A stretch of 41,158 bases of DNA, taken from positions 1 through 41,158 of the forward strand of contig CAYOYC010000003.1 in assembly GCA_964408125.1 (NCBI GenBank), written 5' to 3'. Position 1 is the first letter of the stretch; the number at the start of each line of letters is the position of its first letter. Below, one piece after another: positions 1 to 6,436 of the stretch. The position numbers and the translations under genes were made by a program. The notes under the pieces are model-generated. The model did not search any database. It had not been told where the DNA came from and saw only the letters and a program-made list of their open reading frames with translations. This DNA comes from CABMGO01 sp964408125. GTDB lineage: Archaea; Nanobdellota; Nanobdellia; Pacearchaeales; GW2011-AR1.

Positions 1-498
1 CCTTGTTGTGGGAAAACTACGTTGTTGAATAATTTAGCTGCGCGATCTTATCAAGTCGTTCCAGAAGCTGCTAGGATGGTTATTGAAGAGGAACAAAGAA
101 GAGGGTCTAGTTGTTTGCCTTGGAACAATCTTTATGAATTTCAAGAGAAGACTGCTGAAAGAATTTTGGATTTAGAACATTCGTTTGAGGATTCATTATT
201 ATTTTGTGATCGAGGTATTGTGGATGGGCATGGTTATGCAATGAATGGAGAAGTTAGCACTCCGGAGATAATATCTGACTTGGGAATAAAGAGATACGAT
301 TTGATTTTTATTTTAGAACCTGTTCCTGTTTATCAAAAGGATGAATCGAGAAAAGAGAGTCTTGCAGAGGGGAGAAAAATACATCAAGCAATTTGGAATG
401 CTTACAAAGAATTTGGGTATAATCCTATTTCAGTTCCAGTAATGGGTATTCAAGAAAGGGCAGATTATTTTGTTAAACTAATGGGTGGGCTGATATGA
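1..498 (+). CDS. AAA_28/NadR-like P-loop NTPase, 5' end cut by window edge
   Basis: The frame is open from base 1, and the first residues read PCCGKTT, the end of a Walker A loop whose first glycine lies outside the window. The true start is therefore off the edge and the TTG at 22 is not the start. Downstream are the helix VVPEAARMVI and a DRGIVDG motif, which match the AAA_28 family of small NTP-binding kinase-like proteins (also related to TTD14). The stop overlaps the start of the CYTH gene by 4 nt (ATGA), so the two are probably translationally coupled. The NTP-binding call is solid; substrate and role are unknown. Confidence 0.75.
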   Translation, partial: PCCGKTTLLNNLAARSYQVVPEAARMVIEEEQRRGSSCLPWNNLYEFQEKTAERILDLEHSFEDSLLFCDRGIVDGHGYAMNGEVSTPEIISDLGIKRYDLIFILEPVPVYQKDESRKESLAEGRKIHQAIWNAYKEFGYNPISVPVMGIQERADYFVKLMGGLI

Positions 499-1154
499 GT
501 GATTTAATGAGTGAAGTTGCATATGATATAAGATATTATGAGTCGTTATGCAGCGAATATCATGAAAAAGTTAGGTATAGTTCTAATGGAAATCCAGATT
601 GTTATGGTGCTCATGCTAGAAAATTAGAAAAGAGAGCTGAAAGAGAAGAAGCAGAAAAAAACGGAAAAAAAGTTCCGATAGAAACAGAGGTAAAGTTAAG
701 AGTTAATGAAGATGTTATTTGTCGCTTGGAGAAGGAACTTGGGAACTCGTGGGATGAAGATAAATGGGAAAGACAGGAAAATATTATTTACAGAACGGGC
801 GATAGATTTATTAGGTTTAAACAAGAAGCGGGAGAAGTTACTTTAACTATTAAAGGTAAAAGAGCTTCAAATTCAAAATATAATGAAAGGCCTGAAGTGG
901 AATGCCCGCTTCCAAAAGATTTTTTCCAAAAGGTTTTAGGAAGTGGTTGTGCTGGTGCGGTTGTTTATGAAAAGCAAAGAGCTTCATATGAAAATTTAGG
1001 GTGTGAAATTTGTCTTGATAGGTTGGGAGAACAGTATTTTGTAGAAATTGAAGGAACAAAAGAGAAAATACAAAAAAATATTCGCGAGCTTCGTCTTACT
1101 GGATTTTCTTTAGAAACAAGAGATTATGCGCAGATTGTTTCAGGAAAAAAATAG
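495..1154 (+). CDS. CYTH-domain protein (triphosphate tunnel family)
   Basis: The CYTH signature ExExK is present as E63, E65, K67, followed by basic and acidic strand residues typical of the triphosphate tunnel (RFIRFKQE, LTIKGKR, EVECPL, CLDRLG, FVEIEG). The family includes thiamine triphosphatase, class IV adenylate cyclase and inorganic triphosphatase. The first 60 residues are a charged, helical extension not typical of the domain. It is coupled to the upstream AAA_28-type NTPase by an ATGA overlap. Eukaryotic TTD14 carries these two domains in one chain, so the pair may act as one unit. The substrate cannot be read from sequence. Confidence 0.8.
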   Translation: MSDLMSEVAYDIRYYESLCSEYHEKVRYSSNGNPDCYGAHARKLEKRAEREEAEKNGKKVPIETEVKLRVNEDVICRLEKELGNSWDEDKWERQENIIYRTGDRFIRFKQEAGEVTLTIKGKRASNSKYNERPEVECPLPKDFFQKVLGSGCAGAVVYEKQRASYENLGCEICLDRLGEQYFVEIEGTKEKIQKNIRELRLTGFSLETRDYAQIVSGKK

Positions 1155-1161
1155 GTTAAAT

Positions 1162-1650
1162 ATGATAAAAAGGATTTTAATTGAGGGTCCAGATTGTTCT
1201 GGAAAAAGCACTGCATTAGATAGAATAAAAAATGCATTGGGTTGGGATGCGAAATCATTACATCACCGTGATGGCGATCAATTTCAAAGATATATAAAAG
1301 AATATTGTTCTGCTGAAAATATTGTTTTTGATAGAGGTCATTTTTCAGAAGCCGTTTATGGGCAGATGTGGAGAGGGGGAAACCCTTTTTCTAGTCAAGA
1401 ATTTGATTTTTTAAATTTTTATCTAAGGAGAGAAGGGATTATTATTTTTGCTTTACCTCCTGAAGAGACTTTGGTAAGTCGCTATCGTTCAAGAAATTTT
1501 TCACAGCAAATAAAAGAAAGCGAACTTGCATTAGCTCGTGATTTATTTCTAGAAAAATCTAAAAATGTTCCTCATATATTTTACACTTCTTCATCGTTTA
1601 ATGAACTAGATGGCTTGGTTAAAAATGTTCTAAGGAGGGTTAATGGTTAA
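1162..1650 (+). CDS. Thymidylate-kinase-like P-loop (d)NMP kinase
   Basis: A Walker A loop GPDCSGKST lies at residues 9-17 and a DRG-type motif (FDRGHFSEAVYG) follows, as in thymidylate kinases and related nucleoside monophosphate kinases. The protein is 162 aa, shorter than typical Tmk (about 200 aa), so the substrate is uncertain. I prefer the ATG at 1162, eight bases after the CYTH stop, over an in-frame ATG at 1126: the protein then begins MIKRILIEG, as P-loop kinases do. It is followed by a radical SAM gene with 8 nt overlap and precedes a dCTP deaminase-family gene, which fits a role in deoxynucleotide metabolism. Confidence 0.7.
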   Translation: MIKRILIEGPDCSGKSTALDRIKNALGWDAKSLHHRDGDQFQRYIKEYCSAENIVFDRGHFSEAVYGQMWRGGNPFSSQEFDFLNFYLRREGIIIFALPPEETLVSRYRSRNFSQQIKESELALARDLFLEKSKNVPHIFYTSSSFNELDGLVKNVLRRVNG

Positions 1651-2356
1651 ACTATATGTTCTTCCCGTTGAATCTGCATGTAATGCTATTTGTCCTTACT
1701 GTGTGAATCAATTTCGTAATCTTGGAGATTCTTTTTTGTCTGTTAAGGGATTGGAAAGATGTTTGAAAGATATCGATTCTCTAGAGAGTATAGAAATTAG
1801 CGGGGGTGGAGAACCTACCTTACATCCACAAATAGAAAAAATTATATGCTTGTGTGCAAGCAAAGCAAGAACGCAGATGTATACTAATGGTTCGATTGTT
1901 AGTTCTTTATCTGATGATGTGTTGAGAAAACTTAATCCTATTTGTATTTCTAGGGCTCATTATGATTCTAAAAAAAATAAAGAGATTATGGGAGTTAATT
2001 ATTCTGATGAAATTTTTTCAAGAGGATTGAATATTAAAATTTCTGCAGTCTTGTTTGCAGATGGAGTTAACTTACCTGAAGAGGCAGAGCAATATATTTT
2101 CTGGGCAAAGGGGAAGGCTAAAAAAGTTGTTTTTAGGCCATTATTTGAGGATGTAAATTATTCTACAGATGTTAAATCTAAGTTTGTTTCTCTTGATTCT
2201 TTTTCAAAATATTTTGGATTTAGTATACAGCAAGGTAAAAATGTTCAAATGGATTTGGATGGTGTGGATGTAGAGTTTGAAGTTAGATCATGTAGTTGTG
2301 AAAATACAAATCCTATTTTGCATGCAAATGGAAAATTAAATCATACTTGGGATTAA
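1643..2356 (+). CDS. Radical SAM protein, function unknown
   Basis: The radical SAM cluster motif CxxxCxxC is present at C13, C17, C20, with the SAM-binding glycine motif (ISGGGEPTLHP) about 40 residues later. At 237 aa it is a minimal radical SAM barrel with no clear SPASM domain; a CSC pair lies close to the C terminus. A strong Shine-Dalgarno sequence (AAGGAGGG, about 1633-1640) precedes the start, which overlaps the kinase gene. It sits between a kinase and a dCTP deaminase-family gene, so it could act on a nucleotide or nucleic acid, but nothing in the sequence fixes the substrate. Confidence 0.75.
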   Translation: MVKLYVLPVESACNAICPYCVNQFRNLGDSFLSVKGLERCLKDIDSLESIEISGGGEPTLHPQIEKIICLCASKARTQMYTNGSIVSSLSDDVLRKLNPICISRAHYDSKKNKEIMGVNYSDEIFSRGLNIKISAVLFADGVNLPEEAEQYIFWAKGKAKKVVFRPLFEDVNYSTDVKSKFVSLDSFSKYFGFSIQQGKNVQMDLDGVDVEFEVRSCSCENTNPILHANGKLNHTWD

Positions 2357-2357
2357 A

Positions 2358-2879
2358 ATGATATTAACAGGTGAAGAAATTAAAAAACAAGTAGGTCTCG
2401 GGAGAATACATATTTCTCCATTTATTGAAGAAAATCTAAATCCTAATAGTTATAATTTTCGGCTTGGAAATAAATTAAAAGTTTATAAAAGTGATTGTTT
2501 AGATTCTGCGATTGAAAATGATTTTGATGAAATAACTATTCCCGAAGAAGGTTATTTTTTAGAGCCAAATAAACTTTATTTGGGACATACTATTGAGGAA
2601 ATGGGTTCAGATTTTTATGCTCCTACAATACAGGCAAGGAGCTCTGTGGGGAGATTAGGGCTATTTATCTACCTTAATTCAGGGTTAGGGGATATTGGTT
2701 TTAAAAAACAGTGGACTCTCGAATTACAGTCTATTCATAAACTAAAGGTTTATCCAGGTATGAAAGTTGGGCAGATGTTATTTTGGCAACCTGTTGGAGA
2801 TATAATTTTGTATAATGGAAAATATAAAAATTCTATTGGACCTCAAACAAGCCAGATATGGAAAGATTTTAAAAAATAA
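2358..2879 (+). CDS. dcd: dCTP deaminase / dUTPase-family protein
   Basis: The family motif RSSVGRLG lies at residues 94-101, and WTLEL supplies a glutamate (E122) at the position of the catalytic Glu of dCTP deaminases. The product would convert dCTP to dUTP, or to dUMP if bifunctional as in some archaea. Its 173 aa fits the family. It follows the radical SAM gene with one spacer base and closes the first gene chain. With the upstream kinase it would cover steps from dCTP toward dTDP. The same fold is used in antiphage nucleotide depletion, but nothing here argues for that. Confidence 0.82.
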   Translation: MILTGEEIKKQVGLGRIHISPFIEENLNPNSYNFRLGNKLKVYKSDCLDSAIENDFDEITIPEEGYFLEPNKLYLGHTIEEMGSDFYAPTIQARSSVGRLGLFIYLNSGLGDIGFKKQWTLELQSIHKLKVYPGMKVGQMLFWQPVGDIILYNGKYKNSIGPQTSQIWKDFKK

Positions 2880-2992
2880 TTATTTTTTAGCTTCCATAAA
2901 TAAAAAGGAGAAGGTCATTTAAATTAAAGATTTAAGATTATGGAAAAATAAATGTAAGATGTTTAGTTTTAATTGAGCGGTTATGAGAATAA

Positions 2993-3000
2993 TTTATAAA
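2993..3000 (+). promoter_or_regulatory. TATA box of the cyclase-family gene
   Basis: TTTATAAA lies 22-29 nt ahead of the ATG at 3022, the spacing expected if transcription starts at the start codon. The 139 bases from 2880 to here hold no ORF that I can support. Confidence 0.55.
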
Positions 3001-3021
3001 GATAGCTTACTATGATCTTTG

Positions 3022-3666
3022 ATGAAGACTTTTAAGATTATAGATTTATCTACGGAGATTTCTTCAAATATGATCTCAATTCCTAAAAAAGAACATATAA
3101 AAACAAGATTAGATGAAGTTTCCACCTTAAAGAGAGATAAGATTAAAAGAACAATGTTGCATTGCAGTTGTCATTGTGGGACTCATATGGATGCGCCAAG
3201 CCATATTATTCCTTCAAAAATATCTATAGATAAGGTGGATTACAATAACTTTATTGGTTCTGCAATTAAAATAAAAATTTTGGCTAAATCTGGTCAAGAA
3301 ATTAAAATTAATGATTTGAAATTACCAGATAAAAAATATAATTTTCTGATACTTGAAACTGGTTGGTGCCAACATTGGGGTCTAAATGATTATTATCTTA
3401 ATTATCCTTATTTATCTGAAAGTTCAATTAAATTTATTTGTACTCTTCCTATAATAGGTCTAATTATAGATCTTCCAAGTTTAGATAGGTTCGGGGATGA
3501 TTCTTTCAAAAATCATAAGTTGATTTTTAGAAAAAATCTGATGGTGGTTGAATCGGCGATTAATTTGAATAAGCTTCCAAGTAATAGCTTATTTCAAGTT
3601 TATACCTTTCCATTAAAACTAGTGGGTGCTGAAGCTTCTCCTTGCAGGGTCATCGCAGCTATATGA
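3022..3666 (+). CDS. Cyclase family (kynurenine formamidase-like) metal hydrolase
   Basis: The metal-binding signature HxGTHxDxPxH is present as H51, H55, D57, H61. It defines the cyclase family (kynurenine formamidase, isatin hydrolase, and cyclases of polyketide and other clusters). The product would hydrolyse or cyclise an amide-like or ring substrate. The ATG at 3022 is preferred over the TTG directly before it, and a TATA box fits a leaderless message from there. It stands at the head of a region with an extra SerRS, a carbamoyltransferase and a radical SAM enzyme, suggesting a tailoring role, though it has its own promoter. Specific substrate unknown. Confidence 0.8.
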   Translation: MKTFKIIDLSTEISSNMISIPKKEHIKTRLDEVSTLKRDKIKRTMLHCSCHCGTHMDAPSHIIPSKISIDKVDYNNFIGSAIKIKILAKSGQEIKINDLKLPDKKYNFLILETGWCQHWGLNDYYLNYPYLSESSIKFICTLPIIGLIIDLPSLDRFGDDSFKNHKLIFRKNLMVVESAINLNKLPSNSLFQVYTFPLKLVGAEASPCRVIAAI

Positions 3667-3676
3667 GAATAGTGTA

Positions 3677-3697
3677 ATTTTGTAGTAGTTACAAAAT
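3677..3697. repeat. 8-bp perfect inverted repeat between cyclase and SerRS genes
   Basis: ATTTTGTA and TACAAAAT form a perfect 8-bp inverted repeat around a 5-base centre. It lies directly before the TATA box of the SerRS gene. It overlaps a second, weaker inverted repeat (GTTAC at 3688-3692 with GTAAC at 3699-3703). It could be an operator for the SerRS promoter or part of a terminator for the cyclase gene; no U-tract follows, which favours an operator. Confidence 0.4.
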
Positions 3698-3704
3698 AGT
3701 AACA

Positions 3705-3711
3705 TTTAAAT
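3705..3711 (+). promoter_or_regulatory. TATA box of bacterial-type serS
   Basis: TTTAAAT-type element 23-29 nt ahead of the ATG at 3734, consistent with leaderless transcription. It adjoins the inverted repeats at 3677-3703. Confidence 0.5.
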
Positions 3712-3733
3712 ACTCTGAGAATTAAGTAGATTT

Positions 3734-5002
3734 ATGTTAGATCTGAAAAAAATATGTGAGAATCCTGATTACTATCAGGCTTTGCTTAGAAAACGTTCTG
3801 CAGATATAGATTTATCTTCATTGGTTTCAGTATATCATGAAAATATTTATGTTAAAACACATTTAGATGGATTACGTAGTCAAAGAAACGAAGTTTCTAA
3901 AAAAATTGCGGCAATCCGTAGAGCAGGAGATAAGGATGTTTCTCTTGAAGAGTCTGCAGTTGGTTTAAAAAAAGAAATCTCTAATCTTGAGGAAAAGCAA
4001 AAAGTTCTCGATGTAAACCTGAGGGCGCTTGCAGTAGTTCTTCCTAATATCCCGCATGATTCTGTTCCGGTTTCATACAATGAGGGTGATAAAGTTATAC
4101 TCAGATCAAGCGGTCGTGAAAGAGAAGCAGATTTTGAATTGAGAGATCATTTGAGTCTTTGTACTGAGTTAGGTATGCTCGATTTTAAAACAGGATCTAA
4201 GATTGCAGGATCGCAATTTCCCTTATATCGTGGTAAAGGGGCTATCTTAGAGCGTGCAATATTAAATTTTCTTGTAGATAAAGTTACTTCAAAGGGTTAT
4301 CAGTTGATAATTCCTCCGCTTATGGTAAATGAGCGGTCGGCATTTACTGCTGGCGGTTTGCCAAAATTTAAAGATCAGTTATATCATTGTGATAAAGATG
4401 ATCTTTTTATGATACCTACATCAGAAGTGCCTCTGGCTGGCCTTCATTTAGATGACCTATTGTCTGCTGATGATTTACCAGAATATTATACTGCATGTAC
4501 TGCAAACTTTAGAAGAGAAGCAGGAGCATATGGTTCAAAAGAGAGAGGTCTTATTAGGGTCCATCAGTTTAATAAGGTTGAAATGTTTAAATATGTGCGA
4601 CCAGAATCATCATATGAAGAATTTGATAAACTTGTGAGTGATGCAGAAAGTTTAGTTCAGGATTTTGAATTGCCTTGCAGAGTGGCTCTTCTTCCAACCT
4701 CGGATATGGCTCAGCAAGCAGCCAAGACTATAGATATAGAAATTCATATCCCTTCTCAAAAAAGATATTATGAAACTTCTTCATGTAGCAATTGTGAAGA
4801 TTATCAGGCAAGAAGGGGAAATATGCGTTTCAAGGACGAAACTGGCAAAATAAGATACATGCACACTATTAATGGGTCTGGCTTAGCAACGTCTAGACTT
4901 TTTGCTTCAATAGTGGAGAATAATCAGACTAAAGAAGGCGGAATAACAATTCCAAAAGTATTGGTAAAGTATACTGGTTTTGATTATATAGCTTCAAGAT
5001 AG
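3734..5002 (+). CDS. serS: Second seryl-tRNA synthetase, bacterial type
   Basis: Full-length 422-aa SerRS: an N-terminal coiled-coil tRNA-binding arm (about residues 35-100), a TSEVPL serine-site motif (229-234), class II motif 2 FRREAG (259-264) and motif 3 with GSGLATSR (381-388). Residues such as HQFNKVE and SSCSNCEDYQARR resemble bacterial enzymes. The archaeal-type copy lies at 11007-12302, so this one is extra. One family block, usually CTGD, reads PTSD here (321-324). It has its own promoter and lies in the putative biosynthetic region. It may supply Ser-tRNA to a pathway or give resistance to a seryl-AMP analogue. Enzyme identity is firm; the special role is inference. Confidence 0.93.
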   Translation: MLDLKKICENPDYYQALLRKRSADIDLSSLVSVYHENIYVKTHLDGLRSQRNEVSKKIAAIRRAGDKDVSLEESAVGLKKEISNLEEKQKVLDVNLRALAVVLPNIPHDSVPVSYNEGDKVILRSSGREREADFELRDHLSLCTELGMLDFKTGSKIAGSQFPLYRGKGAILERAILNFLVDKVTSKGYQLIIPPLMVNERSAFTAGGLPKFKDQLYHCDKDDLFMIPTSEVPLAGLHLDDLLSADDLPEYYTACTANFRREAGAYGSKERGLIRVHQFNKVEMFKYVRPESSYEEFDKLVSDAESLVQDFELPCRVALLPTSDMAQQAAKTIDIEIHIPSQKRYYETSSCSNCEDYQARRGNMRFKDETGKIRYMHTINGSGLATSRLFASIVENNQTKEGGITIPKVLVKYTGFDYIASR

Positions 5003-5023
5003 TTTTCTAAGATATTTAAAAGA

Positions 5024-5032
5024 GTTTAAAAA
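5024..5032 (+). promoter_or_regulatory. TATA box of the shikimate dehydrogenase-family gene
   Basis: GTTTAAAAA lies 21-29 nt ahead of the ATG at 5053 and probably drives the whole overlapping gene chain to 11002. Confidence 0.5.
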
Positions 5033-5052
5033 GGAAAAAATTATATAGTTAT

Positions 5053-5973
5053 ATGAATAATGAAGTAATTTTGTGTGGACTTATTGGTGATCCTGTCGAG
5101 CACAGCGTATCGCCATTATTATTTAAATATTATGCTAAATCGGCGGGGTTGAATAATTACTATCATTTTAAATTCAAAGTTGACAAGAGGGTCAAAGATG
5201 AACTAAAAAGGACAGTGGAAGGTATAAAAGCCTTTTCTATGCGAGGTTATAATATAACTCTTCCATATAAAATAAAGATTATGAAATATGTCGATATTCT
5301 TGATAAACAAGCAGAAAGAATAGGTGCTGTTAATGTAATCTTAAATAAAAATAGAAAAATATTAGGGTATAATACAGATGGTGTTGGATTTATTCGATCT
5401 TTGGAAACTTCAGTAAGAAACGTCCTAAGTACTGATAAAGTGGTTATTTTTGGTGCAGGAGGTGCGTCAAGAGCGATTTGTTCTGAGTTATATGCTAGAA
5501 CAAAAAATTTAGTGATAATTAATCGGGATTTAAAAGAAGGACTTGTTTTAAAGAATAGACTTGAGTTGTGGGGTGGCAAAGGAGTAAAACTTCTTATCTT
5601 TAATGATGTTAATCTGAAGAGAGAGATGTTAGATGCAAATATTATTTGTAATACTACTCCTGTGGGGATGTTTCCCTCTAATGAAGAATGTTTAATATCT
5701 GATGAAACTTTCAAATATTTAAGTAACAATAGAAAATCATGGAAAAATATAATCTTTTGTGATGCAATATTTAATCCTTATAAAACTAAATTTCTAGTAC
5801 AAGCTGAAAAATTAGGAGCTACGTCCCTCAGCGGAGTTGGTATGATGGTCTTCCAAGCAGTAGAGGCATTTAATATTTGGACAGGTAAGCGAGTGAATAC
5901 AAAAACTATAAAGCAGGCTTACAAGTTAGTTAACTTGGCTTTGAAAAATGCAAACAAAAAAAGAACGGGATAA
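5053..5973 (+). CDS. aroE: Shikimate 5-dehydrogenase family protein
   Basis: The substrate-site motif GDPVEHSVSP (residues 12-21), catalytic lysine K73 in NITLPYK, and D109 in GYNTDGVGF match AroE, as do the nucleotide-binding GAGGASRA loop and the NTTPVGM motif. The C-terminal SGVGMMVFQ motif is also kept. It would reduce 3-dehydroshikimate or a related hydroxy-acid with NAD(P)H. At 306 aa it is slightly longer than usual (about 270-290). No other shikimate-pathway gene is in the window, and the gene leads an overlapping chain with carbamoyltransferase and radical SAM genes, so it may serve a dedicated pathway instead of aromatic amino acid synthesis. Confidence 0.88.
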   Translation: MNNEVILCGLIGDPVEHSVSPLLFKYYAKSAGLNNYYHFKFKVDKRVKDELKRTVEGIKAFSMRGYNITLPYKIKIMKYVDILDKQAERIGAVNVILNKNRKILGYNTDGVGFIRSLETSVRNVLSTDKVVIFGAGGASRAICSELYARTKNLVIINRDLKEGLVLKNRLELWGGKGVKLLIFNDVNLKREMLDANIICNTTPVGMFPSNEECLISDETFKYLSNNRKSWKNIIFCDAIFNPYKTKFLVQAEKLGATSLSGVGMMVFQAVEAFNIWTGKRVNTKTIKQAYKLVNLALKNANKKRTG

Positions 5974-6055
5974 CTTCTTATCAATAGGTTATTCTAATAA
6001 TAAGAGAAAAGTTGCGGATTATTTAAAAAAACAAATGGCTTTAGAGGTAAACTGA
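5948..6055 (+). CDS. Small ORF, 35 aa, overlapping the end of aroE
   Basis: ATG at 5948 opens a 35-residue frame, MQTKKERDNFLSIGY and onward, rich in Lys/Asn and ending QMALEVN. It starts inside the last 26 bases of the shikimate dehydrogenase gene, and its stop shares a base with the next ATG (TGATG). No family is recognised. The ordered chain of overlaps suggests that it may be translated, and its place upstream of a SPASM radical SAM gene makes it a candidate precursor peptide. It could equally be chance in an AT-rich gap. Confidence 0.3.
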   Translation: MQTKKERDNFLSIGYSNNKRKVADYLKKQMALEVN

Positions 6056-6153
6056 TGCATGATATAGAAAATGAGGGCGCATTTGCAGGCACAATATTTT
6101 TCAAGAACAAAATATTAACAACAGTCGGGGGTAAGTATGTGCTGTTTTCTTGA
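6055..6153 (+). CDS. Small ORF, 32 aa, in the overlapping chain
   Basis: ATG at 6055 (TGATG overlap with the preceding stop) opens a 32-residue frame: MHDIENEGAFAG, then a beta-like stretch with Thr, Val and a Gly-Gly pair, ending KYVLFS. It overlaps the next ORF (ATG at 6137) by 17 nt. It may be a precursor peptide, or the first part of a once longer protein broken by a frameshift from the 99-aa ORF that follows. No homology is recognised. Confidence 0.3.
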   Translation: MHDIENEGAFAGTIFFKNKILTTVGGKYVLFS

Positions 6154-6436
6154 TAATATAGAGGTATTTATAACCCTAATTTGGAATAAAGGAGTAATAA
6201 CAATAGAGGGGATTGTGCTTAACAAAATTGATATCTTGAAAACAGTTGATAAATGCATAATTTCAAAAGAAGAAACTAAAATATTAGACTGCTATGGTAA
6301 TAGTCATATAACTTTGATAGGCGAAGTATCTAAAGATCCTTTAGGATATAAAAATGAAATAATTGATTCAAGAAAAGTGTTAAAAACCCCTGAGTTCATA
6401 GAACAATTATATAAATATTCTAATTTTATCAAATGA
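6137..6436 (+). CDS. Hypothetical 99-aa protein before the carbamoyltransferase
   Basis: No family is recognised. The first half is hydrophobic and beta-like (FITLIWNKGVITIEGIVLN); the second half is mixed and ends FIEQLYKYSNFIK. A Shine-Dalgarno-like AAAGGAG lies inside the frame at about 6188-6194, so translation could begin later, for example at the GTG at 6215. The stop overlaps the carbamoyltransferase start (ATGA), indicating coupled expression. It may be a small carrier, binding or partner protein of the cluster, or the downstream piece of a frameshifted gene that includes the preceding 32-aa ORF. Confidence 0.5.
   Translation: MCCFLDNIEVFITLIWNKGVITIEGIVLNKIDILKTVDKCIISKEETKILDCYGNSHITLIGEVSKDPLGYKNEIIDSRKVLKTPEFIEQLYKYSNFIK

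Noticed and set aside
2358..2879. Antiphage dCTP deaminase
   Set aside because: Length and motifs fit a housekeeping enzyme and neighbours are a kinase and a radical SAM protein, with no defence partner.
3734..5002. Decaying or pseudogene SerRS
   Set aside because: The frame is full length and all three class II motifs and the coiled-coil arm are intact.
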